This document shows, in pieces, positions 45,580 through 58,856 of a stretch of DNA of 64,000 nucleotides. How positions within the stretch are numbered: position 1 is the stretch's first letter; every line of letters begins with the position of its first letter. The notes under the pieces are model-generated. The model ran no database searches. It saw nothing but the letters and a program-made list of their open reading frames with translations, and was not told the origin of the DNA. Source of the DNA: Cryptomeria japonica (taxonomy: Eukaryota; Streptophyta; Pinopsida; Cupressales; Cupressaceae). Both the position numbers and the translations under genes were made by a program. The stretch is taken from positions 477,306,900 to 477,370,899 of the forward strand of contig NC_081406.1 of NCBI RefSeq assembly GCF_030272615.1. Direction: 5' to 3'.

Positions 45580-45740
45580 TGACGATTTTTTTCAGGATCT
45601 TTTTCTCATTTTTTTGTATTTTTTTCAGGATCTATTACTCATTTTTTTGTATTTTTTTAAGGATCTTTTTCTCAGTTTTTTGTATTTTTTCAGGATCTTT
45701 TTCTCTTTGTTTTTGTATTTTTACAGGATCTTTTAAATAA
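45580..45740 (-). repeat. Second T-rich repeat (on +) near the integrase end
   Basis: CAGGATCTTTTTCTC-like words with TTTTTGTATTTTT recur at about 30-35-bp spacing, about five times. The + strand Tat element has an A-rich tract at the matching place (5100-5240). Confidence 0.75.
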
Positions 45741-45754
45741 TTTTTTTGAAGTAC

Positions 45755-46740
45755 TCAAGCATAGAATCTACAAAGGTGAATTTTATTGATTGGATCTTCT
45801 ATAGGTTCACCCTTGGGAGTAGCCAGTTGATATGGTCCTAATCCATAAGCAATAGTGATAATATATGGACCAAGCCAGTTAGGTTCAAACTTGCCCTTTT
45901 TCTCTTTGTCCTGCTGATTCTTTGGAGTTTCTCTAAGGACAAGATCACCATCTTTAAATATGCGAGATCTAACTTTGTGTTTGTAACTTCTGCACATGCA
46001 CTATTGATATGCTCTGAGGTGATCAAAAGCAATTTGTCTTCTTTCATCCAACAATTCTAAGTCATGCAAGCGGGAGACTCTGTAGTCTTCATCATTGATC
46101 AAGTTGTGCAAAGAGACTTGTAGGGAAGGTATCTCGACCTCAATGAGAAATATAGCTTCAACACCATAAACAAGGGAATATGGATGGCACTCGTGAGAGT
46201 GCGGACACTCATGTGGTAAGCCTACAAGGTTGGGTTCAACTCGATATGCCAATCACGACCAACTTCATTGACCGTCATTTTGAGGATTCTAAGGTCATTT
46301 TTGTTAGAGGCCTCAGCGTGGTCATTACCTTGAGGATAATATGGTGCTGGATATGGAATTTGTTGCAAAGCTCATGAACATCCCGATTCTTGAAGGGACG
46401 ACTGTTATCAGTAATAATGGAAAGGGGGACAACATATCGACATATGATGTAATTTAGGATAAATGTGGCAATTTGTTTTCTAGTGATATGGGTAAGAGGA
46501 ATGAATTCAATCCATTTTGTGATATATTCAGTAGCAGTGATGATGAATTTGTGTCCATTGGATGAGGGTGGATGGATTTTTCTCACAAGGTTGAGTCCCC
46601 ATTGACAGAAGGGCCAAGAGGTGATAATTGGTTGCTATTCTTGTGTTGGCACATTAATAAAATGATAAGCATCCTTCTCCATAGTAGGCCAACAATAACC
46701 AGTATGCAAGAGTTTTTTGGCTAGGGTAGGACCACTCGAA
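45755..46740 (-). pseudogene. Tat integrase, several frameshifts
   Basis: Read on -, three frames join in order: the DDE core start with FIITATEYITKWIEF and IITDNSRPFKN (46586-46275), the later core with HPYSLVYGVEAIF (46252-46001), and the C-terminal end with EPNWLGPYIIT and a final LCRFYA (45997-45755). The zinc-binding part lies further right in broken frames (near 46740-46590). The catalytic DNSR keeps its aspartate (relatives have DNG). Gene order matches the + strand Tat element. Confidence 0.82.
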
Positions 46741-47489
46741 TGTGCCCCACATATACCTTCGTGCTCTTCTCGCAAGGCAGTGCTAGCATTGTCATGCTCA
46801 AGACATCTAAGTAAGGTAGTATCAAGACCTCAACGATATAGGGTATCAGCTAAAATGGCATAACGGGAGGCTCAACAAATAAAAGTTTTTCGGGCTTTGT
46901 TGGATAGATTAGGAGGTAAGGTATTATCATGTAAATAGGCATAAATATCTTTGTACCATTAGGAATCAGGACCAACAATGAGACATATCATTTCAGATTG
47001 TGGTACATTGTAGGCAGGCTCCAAGAGCAGTTCGACCAAGAACTCACAGTATTCGACGTTACTTGGTATTATTACAAGGGAGGCAATTGTAGCCATTGCA
47101 TTAGCTGCTCTATTGTTGTCCCGGGGAATTTTCTCAAATGTGATTATGGTAAAGTAGGCCTTGAAATAATCCACCATTCTCTTGTATGGCATAAGATTTT
47201 TATCTTTTGTCTTATAATCATCATTAACCTATTTGATCACTAACTAGGAATCACCGAGAACACACAAATCTAATATTTTCCATTGTACAGCCATACGGAG
47301 TCCAAAAAGTAATGCTTCATATTTTTCAATATTGTTTGTACATGGAAATTGTATCATATAAGCCTTAGGTAAGCGAATTTCCTTGCAGTGTGACAAAGAG
47401 GATTCCAACACTAGAACCATCATGTGTGAAGGAGCCATCAAAATATAGAGTCCAGAGATTTGAGGATTCGATGTTGAATATTGAATCAT
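46741..47489 (-). pseudogene. Tat archaeal-type RNase H, broken
   Basis: Frames 47489-47244 and 47192-46959 (on -) cover it. The NNIEKYEALLFGLR block (NNIAEYEAL in the + strand copy) and GDS remain, and RAANAMATIAS stands where the last catalytic aspartate is expected (SADAMA in the + copy). The first aspartate region (about 47440-47489) is scrambled by a frameshift. The domain cannot be active. Its position between RNase H and integrase confirms the Tat lineage. Confidence 0.8.
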
Positions 47490-49061
47490 CTGGTAATGAA
47501 CTATGATAAGTGGATAATCATCTATGACTAGAGAATTAGTGAGTTGATATGCTATAGCTTGTCCTTTAATTGCTTTTCTTTCTACATACTTAATGTCAAA
47601 CTCGCTAAGAATGATGACCCATTTAGCTAGTCATCCTGTAAGAGCTACTTTACTTAGAAGATATTTAATTGGATCAATTTTTGCAATGAGCTTTGTTTGG
47701 TGTGTAAGCATGTAATGTTGCAGTTTCTGTGAGGCAAAAATTGTAGCAAGACACGCTCTCTCAATAGGACTGTAATTAAGCTCATATCCCACTAGGGTAC
47801 GACTGATATAATATATTACACGTTCTTTTCCTTCAAATTCGTGTTGCACCAAAAGTGCCCCCAGTGTTGTAGCAGTTGTGGATATATACAGTAGTAAAGG
47901 CTTGTCATTTGCAGGAGGTACTAACACTGGTGGTGACATTAGGTATTCTTTGATTTGTTGAAAAGATTGTTCACATTTGTCATCCCTTATGAATGAAACA
48001 TTTTTATGTAGCAGGTGTTGAAATGGTTGACACTTATCTACTAGTTGTCGTATAAAGCATCAGATAGATTGGAGTTTCCCTTGTAAAGATCTCAACTGAT
48101 GAATATTCCTTGGTGGCAGCACCTCAAGTATGGATTTTACCTTTTCAGGATCAACTTCAATTCCCTTAGGTGATGCTATGTATTCGAGGAGTTTCCCAGA
48201 GGTTACCCCAAAGACACATTTCTTTGGATTTAATCGAACTTTATATTTTTTCAACCTTGTAAATATTTTATCCATGATTTATAAATGTCCCTTCTTGGTG
48301 TAAGATTTTTTGAGAAATTCATCTACATAATCTTCCAAATATGTGTGCATCATGTCATGAAAAATAGTGGTCATTGCACGTTGATACGTAGCTCTGGCAT
48401 TCTTCAATCCGAAGGGCATGATGTTCCAACAAAAAGTTCCCCAAGGACAAGTGAATGTTGTTTTGATTTGATCCTTGGGAGCAATTTTGATTTGATTGTA
48501 GCCATAGAAACCATCCATGAAGAATAACATCTCATATCTTGTTGTAGAATCCACTATCATGTCAATATTTGGAAGTGGGAAGTCATCTTTAGGACAGGCT
48601 TTATTTGAATCTTTGAAATCTATGCAAACACGAACACTCCCATCAGGTTTTGAATCTAGTACCAAATTTGAAATCCAGTCGCCATAATCAATAGGCCTTA
48701 TGAATCCAACACATAGTAGATTCTGTAGTTCTGCCTTTACCAATAGTGCCACGTGAGGGTGCATTTTTCCTAATTTTTGTTTGACAGGTTTTTCCCCTGG
48801 TGGCAAAGACAAGTGATGCATAACTAAGTCAGGATCAAGTCTCGGCATGTCTACATAAGACCATACAAAATTAACCTGTCTTTCCTTGTAAAATTGGATA
48901 TGCTCTATTCTCTCTTCAGGTGTTAATGATTCTGCTAGATGTATAATATTTGGTTGCTCTTTTGTGCCCATGTTTACTAGTATTGTCTTCTCCACTAACA
49001 TACAGGACTTCTCATGATATAATGCTAGGGGAAGTGTGTCAAGCCTTCCATCCTGAGGCAC
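47490..49061 (-). pseudogene. Tat RT and degenerate first RNase H
   Basis: The 49061-48279 frame carries FIRPIDYGDWISNLV, DFKDSNKACPKDDFPLPNID, MDGFYGYNQIKIAPKDQ, MPFGLKNARATYQ and EDYVDEFLKKS (about 48300-48335). The second aspartate of the YxDD active site is therefore glutamate (GAA). The + strand copy has YVDD. Frames 48275-48060 and 47939-47631 hold the thumb and the first RNase H (LLYISTTATTLGALLVQ), which again lacks the usual aspartate. Confidence 0.88.
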
Positions 49062-49921
49062 CTCATAGAGGTTTTCACCTTCGGATACGTCCTTTATTTT
49101 AATTTTTTTTTGGGTCTAATAGTGTTGCAAAATGGTTTTTCACTAGAAGAGCTATTGATATTTTCCATAATTTTGTGACTGAAAGGCTTGGTACCTTCTC
49201 CAAAGTAGGCTGCATTTTTGAGTTCTATGGTGAATCCAGCCCTATGATCTCCAAGGGGTAAATCACTTCGTGCTACAAGAAATTTTATGATTGCCTCATC
49301 ATTTTGAAAAACATCTAACTGGGGTGGTCCTTTTTGGTTTGAATCAATAAGTTGCAGGTGAACAAGGGGTAAAGGATCATGATTAGGCTCAAGGTTATGA
49401 ATGGGCTCAAGGGTACATATAGAATCATAGTTGTATATATCAATAAAATCGTCAGACTCATCAATGGTACCTTCCTCATCAGTCTGTGTTGCATTAGAAG
49501 ACTCCCCTACCTCACTCAAGTTACCCTTAATACTCAGGATCTTATCTTTCTGCGTATCATACCCTAAACCAGGAACCTTATGTCCACCATAAGGTTTGAT
49601 CGGTTCAAGTATACCTTGTTTATGTAAACCGAGAGGACTATGACCATCATAGCCATATATTTTCATTATCTTTAGTCCCTTTCCATATTGCTCAGTTGGT
49701 ATTTTGACTTCAGGTTCTACAATTTATTCTTTCTTTGTATCTTCATCTTTATATAGCCATCTTAGGAGATCCTCTTCTTCCATTTCATCATACAAAGCTC
49801 CCCATTTTTTGAAAACAATAGGTGTGCAAACTATAGTAGTGGTGTTTGATGTGGTTTCAGTCATTTGTGGTTTTTCATAAGTGCGAGGGGACAAAAGGTA
49901 GCTTTCCAATGCAGAGAGCAA
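49062..49921 (-). pseudogene. Tat pol linker with G-patch-like motif
   Basis: On - the 49666-49094 frame starts MKIYGYDGHSPLGLHKQG and continues with GLGYD, the same glycine pattern as 914-1037. An acidic linker and GDHRAGFTIELKNAAYFGEG follow; the corresponding peptide in the + copy is GDHKAGFAIDLDSTAYFGES. The frame 49921-49724 fills the gap to the protease. A frameshift or stop separates each part. Confidence 0.65.
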
Positions 49922-50690
49922 AACTCATAGAATATTCCCCTACTCCATGGTCTTTTACTTTTATTCTAATCTTAGCTTCGTTGGATTTGGAAGTGGATGC
50001 TTTTAAGGACTCAGTATCAATGTATTCTTAGGAAGGAGGTGCTTCACGATTGCTAGGAATGATGGATACAGTCTTAGAACTCAGATTCTTGCAATACATA
50101 AAAGGGTTTGGATCTCCTAATATAGTTACTTCGATACCATTGAGCATAAATTTGATACATTGATGGTAGGTAGAAGGTACAACTTGCATTGCATGGATCC
50201 AGGGCCTTTCAAGGAGAATATTATAGGTCAAGGGGAGATCAAGGACTTGAAAAATCACATCCTTTACCATGGGTCCCACTTTGATAGGCAATGCAATTGA
50301 TCCCTTGGATGAGCGTTCCTCTTCATCATATGCCTTTATCGTAATCTTTTTCTTTGGATCAACTGCATTTTCATCAGACCTAAGCTCTCTAATCAATTTT
50401 AGAGTACAAATATTTAAACTTGCTCCTCCATCTATCAAAACTTGCTTGATCTTAACTCTATGGACAAGGACCTCAATGTGTAGGGGCGTATTGTGTGGTT
50501 GTTGCATGGACAAATCATCATTCTTAGTGAAAGTGAGGGTATGAGGGGAGGCGATATGTCCCACCATAGCTTGAAATTGATCTACATGTAGGTCTATAGG
50601 TACGGTAGTGGTAGCAAGTGCTTTATCAAGGATAGATTTATGTTCAGGGGATAAGTGTAGTAGCTCAAGTATAGAAATTTTTGCAGGCAT
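49922..50690 (-). pseudogene. Tat protease
   Basis: The 220-codon frame 50690-50028 is the best-preserved copy of this domain in the window. It has VLIDGGASLNICTLKLI (active-site aspartate and glycine), a basic stretch with KKKITIKAYDEEER, and LLERPWIHAM. It would process the polyprotein. It begins MPAKISILELLHLSPEH, continuing a polyprotein rather than being a true start. Confidence 0.85.
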
Positions 50691-52483
50691 CTTCCGTAAA
50701 TGCTCTATAAGGTTTTATTGAGAAGATGGTGCAACGGGTTTAGATTTAGGGCCCTTAAGGATAAATGTAACTATGTGGGTGGTAACATTACAATCAGTTT
50801 ATTTTCCCTTTATGATGAAGGTATTCACATGATTATCAACCTCACTGATGTTGCTTATGGTATAATCGTATTTAGCATTGGTATAGTTCACAACGTCACT
50901 AGATTTAGGGGCCTTCCCCTTATCCTTGTCATCCTTAGGGAAATGATTTTTTTAATATCTCACGATCAGAGTTACCGAAAGGAGTATGTCCATCCACTGA
51001 AATCTTTCCCTCGTCAAGAAGGTCCTGTATCACATGTCGGAGTTTATTGCAACTATTATTCTTATGACCCTTGTGTCTATGGTAGTCGCAAAAGTGATCG
51101 TCATTCGACCATGGGGGTTTAACTTGGGGATTGTATTCCCTTATCTTTGGCAATGTTATAAGATAATTTTCAAGTAGTTCTTTTAATGCTGACTCGAGCA
51201 ATTGTCCCAATGGTGTAAAATTTTATTTAGGGAAGCTTCTTTGTTTCTCTTTTCCTTTGTCTAAGGATGAACCCTTAAGGTTGTAAACATGTGATGATAT
51301 TTTAGCATTTTTTGCATCAACAAATCCATCATTAATCATATTCTTGTTCTTAGCCCAAAAGGGTCTTTTATGGTTTGAACTCAATCCTTTATAATCTTTA
51401 TCATCGTTTATCTCTATAGTGCCATCATCGATAAGGGTTTGTTCAATGTGGAATCCCATGTCCATGACCTCATCAAAAGTCTCCAAACACTTGAGGCGAA
51501 GTTATCTTCCAATTTCCTTGTTTAGGTTGTGACAAAAGAGGTCAACAAGTTGCTTATCGGGAATGTCATAAGGTGCTCTTTTTGTCAAATGTCTCCATCT
51601 TTACAAAAATGATACGAAGGATTCTCCTTCTTTTTTTTTTTGTGTTGAAGAGGTCCATCATGGTTACCTCATGTTTGCATTTGTAAGTATCGTGTGAGAG
51701 AAACTTATCAGCCAATTCTTGGAAAGATTTGATAGTCGAAGGTAATCAGGAGGACCATTCCATAGCGCTTCCTTCAAGACTACAAGAAAATAGTCTCATA
51801 AGGTATGTCTCATCCACTGCAAATTCTAAGGTGGTAATGCAAAATTATCTCAAGTGATCTTTAGGGTCTCCTTTTCCTCTGTACTTATCTAGTTTTGGTA
51901 TTTCCCAATGACTAGGAAAAGGTGGCATCGAAATACTCAATTCAAAAGGATAGGGACATATGCCCTCAATAGAAAACTTGTGTGATGATTCCTTCTTATT
52001 CTTGAGAGTGCCTAATTCTTGTCTCAATGCTCTCAATTCATTCAAAACGGGATCATTGGTAGGCATAGGTTTTGATGTTTTCATAGATCTATTGTATCTT
52101 GGTTGTAAATAGAAAGGTCTGTGATCTTTTATCCTCTCCTCATTGTTTGTCTTTGTAGGTTTAGCTTTACTAGCTCTTAGTTTCTCCTTAATTATGAGAA
52201 ATGATATTTCAAAATCAGGGGGCAATTTAATTCCCTCATAAGCAAGGGCTTAGAAGTATGCTTGTGGATCACATTTAACCACCTCTTTAAGAATTTTAGT
52301 AAATCTATGATCGTGAAACACTTTGTCAATGGTAGACTGAGTTATTTATTCATCACTGATTTCTCTTGTTTCACTAGTCACAACGCTAATGTGTTCTTCT
52401 TCATCAAAATCAATAAGTTTGTCTCCATCTTGAAATATATGATTTTGAAACATTTTGATTCTTGAGTTTGAGTTAAGAGACAT
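50691..52483 (-). pseudogene. Tat Gag, several stops
   Basis: A plausible start is the ATG at 52481-52483 (on -), MSLNSNSRIKMFQNHIF. Gag frames then run leftward through PPDFEISFLIIKEKL, ALRQELGTLKNKKES, the capsid-like part (LPSTIKSFQELADKF, near 51700), and a nucleocapsid-like motif FCDYHRHKGHKNNSC (about 51055-51100) that fits the CCHC pattern of Tat Gags. Stops and frame changes occur near 52350, 52250, 51845, 51490 and 51222. Gag forms the particle and packages RNA. Confidence 0.8.
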
Positions 52484-53129
52484 AAGCGATTGTTCTAATC
52501 TTTGACCTAAGGTTTATGGATATGGCGATGAATGAGACTCAAGGTATGATGCAAACCCTAAAGTGAAAAGGGGCAACTATATGATATGAGTGAGATTAGG
52601 ATGTGACTAAGGATCAATACAAAGATTAAGGTGCAAACTATGTGAGATTGGGATATGATAAGGATTAATGCAAAAAATGCAATATATGTGATATGTTTGA
52701 GATGGGAATGTGCTAAAGGATTGGTGCAAATTGCAATTTATATGATAGAAAAGTGATGTGCAGATAAACCCTAAATGGGATGTGAGGATGAATGATGTTT
52801 GATGCAAGGACTAAGGATACTCTAGGTCTAAAAATATTTGCAATGTGAGGTTTGGCTTGTGCTATGATGGATAGACACAAGGATAAATGGTCAAAAAGAG
52901 GGCATGCTATGATAGGAGATGATGAAGTCCAAGAGAAATACCAACTCAAAGACATTGATAGGTTCCCTAACTCAAGGAAGATTCACCTCAAGTGATAAGG
53001 GTGATTGATGATCAAAAGTTGATGTCAGACTTATGACAAGAAATCCTAAGTGCAAGCAATGTTTTTGATTTTTTTTTTTTCTTGGAATTTTGATTGAAGT
53101 ATGCAAGAGGTGGGATTATATCCTAGGGG

Positions 53130-53420
53130 GAGATGGTGATGTGCAAGAATTTAGGTATGACCTAATGAAGGTGCATAAGGATAAAGGATGTGTCCTAATA
53201 AAATGACTTAAGGCTATGCAAAGATTATGGGTATGATCTAAGGAAATCATGCAAAGGTATAATCTAATGGTGGTATGAAAAGGTTTGACGTAAAGATGGA
53301 ACCTAAGGATGTGATGCAAGGATAAGACCTAAAGGAAGTATGCAATGGTATTATCTAAGGGTGGAATGCAAGGTCCTAAAAGGTGTGATGTTGTGACTAT
53401 GCAAGAACCTAAAAGATCAG
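53130..53420 (-). repeat. Imperfect ~25-35-bp repeat in the leader
   Basis: The word ATGCAAGG or GTGCA(T)AAGG, followed by ATAA and CTAAGG/CTAATGG, recurs about ten times (for example near 53141, 53171, 53216, 53252, 53314, 53340 and 53368). One unit holds the hairpin TTAGGT-ATG-ACCTAA. Confidence 0.65.
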
Positions 53421-54289
53421 AACTGGAAAAATGATGTCTCAAGAGATTTGAAATGATTGTTTTGAGAACACAGGTTCAGTGTTTCAATGGCAATCCTAAG
53501 GTTGACTCGAACAATACTTGTTGAATCCCCTAGCAATAAAATACCACATTTTATTGAATAATTAGAAGCTTGGTAGCACTGGCTCCCCTCCACGAAACTC
53601 ACTTGTACGAGCATACAAAGTTTTGAATTTTTGGGTCATCACTTCCCAAGAAATTTACTATCTCGAATTGAGGGGCACATGAGGGGTATCTTCGGCATGC
53701 ACGTGTCACAATGCCTGAGTCAACAAGTAGAAGGTAATGCTGCTAAAAAAATGAGTTTCTAGTAAGGGCATCCGTTTAGGTGGCCATACATGTGGCGTTT
53801 CACTCAAATTAATGAGGCCTCCCAGCCCTTGCAGGTTTTTACGCATCATGCTGATGGAGACATATATCGGTATGACACATCGAAACCTGTTGCCTGCAAG
53901 TTTCCTCATAAACACATTTATTTATAGTGGCTTGGATGGGCTTGGCCTTAGCCTTGTTACCACTTGGGTTGTTTGCTCGAACCTTAAGGGCTTCTTGGGA
54001 GGCAGGCCCACTAAAAGGTAAAACAAAAAGATCCTATCGCTAAAGACACAAAAGACACCAGTTAATTTTAAAGCACCAATTGAAGTGTGATCTAATCTAA
54101 AAATCAGACAATCAGTTTCAGATCACCATTTCTTTGACATGTGCCTTGCATCAAATGACATTAGTAGTTTCAAGATTATGGTCTTCTACAAACGAGGATA
54201 TCCTGCATCAGAAAGAAAGCCCAAAATTAGTCTCCGAAATCAAAACAATCACACCACATGACTAATTAACAAAATAATTTAAGCCGAAA

Positions 54290-54850
54290 AACACACTAAT
54301 CTAACTTAAAAACAGACTTCCTAAGCTAAAATTAAAATTAATCAAAAAACTAAATTAAATTTAAATTAAAAAAAATAAATTAATCTAACTAAAAACAAAT
54401 TTAATTTAAAAACAAAAAAAATCTAAATTAACACAAATTAGTGAAAATAAACTAATCTAAAATTTAATCTAAATTAACAAAACAAAATCTAAATCTAAAC
54501 TTAATCTAAATTAACAAATCTAAATCTAAAATTTAATCTAAATTAATGAAATAAATCTTTAATCTAAATTAATCAAACAAATCTAATCTCAATCTAAATT
54601 AACAAATATAAACCAAACACTAATTAAAAATTAAAAATAACAAACAAAATAAAACAAAACTAATTACTAATTTAAAAACAAACAAAACTAAATACTAATT
54701 AAAAAAAATAAAAATCAAAAATCAAAACAAAACTAAAAACTAATCTTAAAAAGACCAAAACTAAAAATCAAAACCCCAAAAAAACTAAAAACCAAAAACC
54801 ACATACAAAACAAAAAATCAATTTTTTAAAGAAGAATTGAAAAAAAAATC
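54290..54850. repeat. G-poor A-rich low-complexity tract
   Basis: The tract is dominated by AATCTAAATTAAC-like words and A runs, with very few G on +. It is probably simple-sequence expansion. Confidence 0.75.
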
Positions 54851-55234
54851 CCAAAACTAAACAAGAGCTTATTCCAAATCATTACCCTTCAGTTTTTTTT
54901 TGAGAAGAATGAAATGCATGGGGATTGCTTTTAGATTTAGAATTTGAAGAGAAGGCAAATAAATTTATTTTAGCAAGCGCATGCAGTGAAAATACCTTAC
55001 CTCCACCCCTGCAGGATATGTGGATAGAGTGGGGGGGCCAAATACGACTGCCAAAAATTAGAACATGACCACAAAATGATTGAAACGCGAACCATTACAA
55101 GTTTGGCACCTCAATGATTTGAATGTAATTAGATAAACATGCAAGATGTGGAAGTGACTCTTTTTTTTATTGAATGTTGAAAATGTGGTAGCAGTTACAA
55201 GGCTGTGAACGGTTTCAGAGAATGTATCAAATAT

Positions 55235-55797
<563 letters not shown>

Positions 55798-56402
55798 CAT
55801 TCAGACAATGAAGTCCTATGGCTAGGTTGGCATCTAGAGTGGTTGCATGAGTGACCTTAAGATTTTTCACTCAAACTAAAGACATACAAGTTAGTCATAA
55901 AATCCTCATTGGAAGCGTTTACAGTGTGAATTTATTTCTAAAACTCATGGAGGCTTCACCTACATATGACAAGACATTTTGCAATACACAAATCTTTAGT
56001 TATAAAATCTAGAGACTTAACAAAATCCAAATAAATCTTATATCATAAAAAATAGATTTAAATGCACTTATATTTTCACTTCACCTAAAGTATACAATCC
56101 TTTTATATCATTCTTGTTGTTGTGAGGAAGTATGTTTTACATTGAATGTATTCTAACCATGGAAAGCCTTGGGACTATTGTTGCTTGTTGGCCTTTCCTT
56201 GGGAATGATTACCTGCAAAAAAATTAACCCAAGTAAGTTCTTGCATGTGCGAAAGGGACCTGACTAGCTATAAAATTAGGCAGTTTTAGCCCATAAGTCA
56301 TTCTAAATTAAAAGAGATTAGTGTAGGGTTTATAGTGAAATTAGCACTTAGAATTTGATTTGGGTTGACATGGATACTCCTATTAGGTTGATGACTAACT
56401 AA
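55798..56402. other. Unassigned region
   Basis: About 600 bp of ordinary AT-rich sequence. I see no ORF, repeat or site that can be supported. Confidence 0.5.
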
Positions 56403-56993
56403 GCTCAGTGTGGGTTTCTAGGCCTAATAATAGACAACAGGCTTGAGCGCTTGCTCAATATTGATAATGACTTGATCATTGCACCTATTAAGTGGGTCTT
56501 TGGAGCTGATTTTCTTACTAGTGAAGATAGGTATAGAGTAAATATCGACATTGCATCTCGCTTCGTGGGATCTCTCCTAGAATTGGGTGAACCAAAGCCT
56601 AACATAACACAGATGAACCACAACTTGTTTGGGAGTGACTACATTGATGGACTAGACCAAATTATGGAGGTGGCCCAATATGGGATTGGAATTTCCACAA
56701 CCACAGATCTCAGGGCATATGTGGAATGAGACGTTGTGGTGCCTAGGCATCTATTTGTTGCTAACTTCTATACCATGAGCATTGGGGAGCATCATGACCA
56801 TTTAGCCCCCACCTTTGAATTCTTGAGGAAAATCATAGGACATGATGCAGCATTTGATGCAGAGTGGATTGAGGAGTTTAGAGCCTTGGTTTATGATGAT
56901 GAAGGCTGGGATATTGAAGACAACAACATGCGAAGAGAGGAGGAGCTCTTGGTGATTGACGAAGAAGGAGAGGATGATGCTTCCTCATTTTGA
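56403..56993 (+). pseudogene. Orphan ORF with acidic tail, one stop
   Basis: A single frame runs from the stop at 56400-56402 to TGA at 56991-56993, about 196 codons, with one internal TGA at 56727-56729. It has no ATG at the start of the frame, so it is probably a fragment. The first half reads RLLNIDNDLIIAPIKWVFG and VNIDIASRFVGSLLELG; the tail is rich in D and E (EDNNMRREEELLVIDEEGED). Such acidic tails occur in plant Gag-like and other proteins, but I do not recognise the family. Codon-like composition and a frame this long in AT-rich DNA suggest it was coding. Confidence 0.45.
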
Positions 56994-58264
56994 ATTGGGC
57001 TCCACTGCAGTTTGCTCCTTCACCCTTTTTGCTTTGTTGTGATGACATGCATATAGCAAAAAACCTTTTGCTTATTAGACTTAAAAAACAAAGAATGCAT
57101 GTATATTGTAAATATTTATCTATAGCAGGAAAAATATATACATATAGCTTTTATTAAATTTTTGTGTATACTTTTTCTTCTTCCATTTAGTGTATATTTC
57201 TTTTTAAAATCCTATCAAATTAATGCATGAAGGAAAAACGAATTATATTGGTGTTCACCCATTAAAAAAAATGTACATGCATGGGCAGATTGAGGGCCAC
57301 CATTCACTATATATGGTAACTAGTGAAGAGAGAATACATGTCTCGATCGAGGGGCCACTTAATGCAATTCAGATACTAGCCTTAGCATGTTTTCTCTTAA
57401 AAAGAATAACTCATTACAATAGGTGCGAGGATAATGTTTTACATCATTTTGAATAATATTCACCTCTCCTAACATTTCATATCAAGGTTCATTGTATACT
57501 TGCAATATCCACTATTCATTGCCTGACAAAGGATAAGACATGTGCATGACACACTTAGGGAAAACAAGGACTATACATGACTATCCCCAAAAGGAGTAGG
57601 CAAATGCACGATAGTTCTTCTTGGAAACAATGACAATAACTACCTACCTAACTCTAACCCATGATTATTACAAGCTAAACAAACCCATTAACAAGTTTTT
57701 AAAATAACTCACTTTCGTCCTAATATTTTTGACTTTTCATGACTTTGAGGCCACACCAAAAAAGGAAGGGACACCAAGTATCTTTTTTGATCAATTTTCT
57801 CCCACACACTAGGAAGTATCATAGATGCATGTAGAGGGACTATTTCCTAGTGAAAAGATCGACAACTTTACCTCCAAAGGACCACTTTCACACTTGGAGG
57901 AGTGAGTGACTTGAAATAATTGACTGACCTCTTGTTGTGAAAGATATCTAATTGGACATCCACATGAGCGGGGAGGATACTGTGTATTTGGTCTACAATA
58001 GCATCCATTGCTTTCACTAGTTTGCCTTATCTCACGAGCTAGGCTTGAGGTTTCTTTTGGTGATTTTGTATTGGGATTATCCTTGTAAGTGAGGTATCTT
58101 ATTTTTCAAGTGTCTATTGACCTCCGAGTGATATTCATAAAAGGTCTAATTCATCCTAGAACTAGGCTTCATTCACTTCATCTGCTTCATGACTCTGAGT
58201 CCATGCCTCACTTCTTATTTCTTGATGGCTTTCACCACTTTTGAATAATGCTTTTTTGTTCTCT
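56994..58264. other. Unassigned region with one short ORF
   Basis: A 77-codon frame at 57223-57456 (+) starts MHEGKTNYIG and has no recognised domain. No other gene or repeat is supported here. Confidence 0.35.
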
Positions 58265-58737
58265 TGAGTTAGTGTAGGTTTTTATTTCCTACTTGGGATA
58301 TTTATTTTCCCTTTATTCCTAGGTTTTTCCTTCACCTTTTTTAATCTTTCTTAGGTTAATAAAGAATGCTTAATTATGAAGTGGGTAATGAGGTGTCACC
58401 TTCGTACATGTGAGCATCCATTAGCTATCTTGGGAAGATACTTTTCTATCTTTAGTCTGAGAGATGGTTGCTCATTGGTCAGTGTTTCCACTTCCACCTC
58501 TCTCCCTAATCTATATTAGCATGTTACCTAGCTTGTATTTTCATCTTCTTGAATATATTGTGTTGTTACTCTACTATTCTATTGTAGAAGCTTTGAGCTC
58601 TTGATGTAATTCCGTCACATCAAATTTTGCATGTCTCTCGAAATCACTGGTTTGCTTCCATTTTTCATTTTAGTTTATGTAGCTTAGATCTCTCTTACGG
58701 AGTCTTGGGTTTCATATCTTATTCAAAATTTCTAGCA
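58265..58737 (+). repeat. 5' LTR of the + strand copia, start uncertain
   Basis: The right end TCTAGCA (58731-58737) is fixed by the PBS that follows. The left end is a guess at TGAGTTAGTGTAGG near 58265, giving about 470 bp. A TATA-like run GAATATATTGTG lies near 58552. The partner LTR is not in the window. Confidence 0.45.
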
Positions 58738-58751
58738 TGGTATTAGAGCCC
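58738..58751 (+). promoter_or_regulatory. Primer-binding site of the + strand copia
   Basis: TGGTATTAGAGCCC matches the tRNA-Met primer site with one change near the middle. It is directly after the LTR end. Confidence 0.82.
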
Positions 58752-58856
58752 TAGTTTGAGAGTTTTGGGTTCATTTGATTCCTAATTGAGAGATTGAGTT
58801 CTGTGAGATCTTGTTCATCCTGTATGCTCTTCTCTTACATTTTATGATGATCTGGA

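Larger units (their letters stand above)
43804..45754 (-). other. Long 3' UTR of the - strand Tat element
   Basis: About 1.95 kb lies between integrase and PPT. It holds the CTCGAGGGGGCAT box (43893-43905, reverse), TTGATTGAG repeats (about 44075-44115), an A-rich (on -) tandem repeat at 44925-45205, two GGTTTTCACC words (about 45466-45500) with related text near 45566, and a second A-rich repeat at 45580-45740. Frames on both strands here come from the repeats and are not genes. Confidence 0.7.
52484..55234 (-). other. Long 5' leader of the - strand Tat element
   Basis: About 2.75 kb lies between the Gag start and the partial LTR, with no coding region recognised. It contains an imperfect ATGCAAGGATA-type repeat (about 52600-53420) and a nearly G-free A/C/T tract on + (about 54290-54850). 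Long leaders are known in Tat/Ogre-type elements. I could not identify the PBS. Parts may belong to other insertions. Confidence 0.5.

Noticed and set aside
57223-57456. Possible 77-codon host gene.
   Set aside because: No domain, intron signal or homologous frame could be recognised. It remains only as a note.
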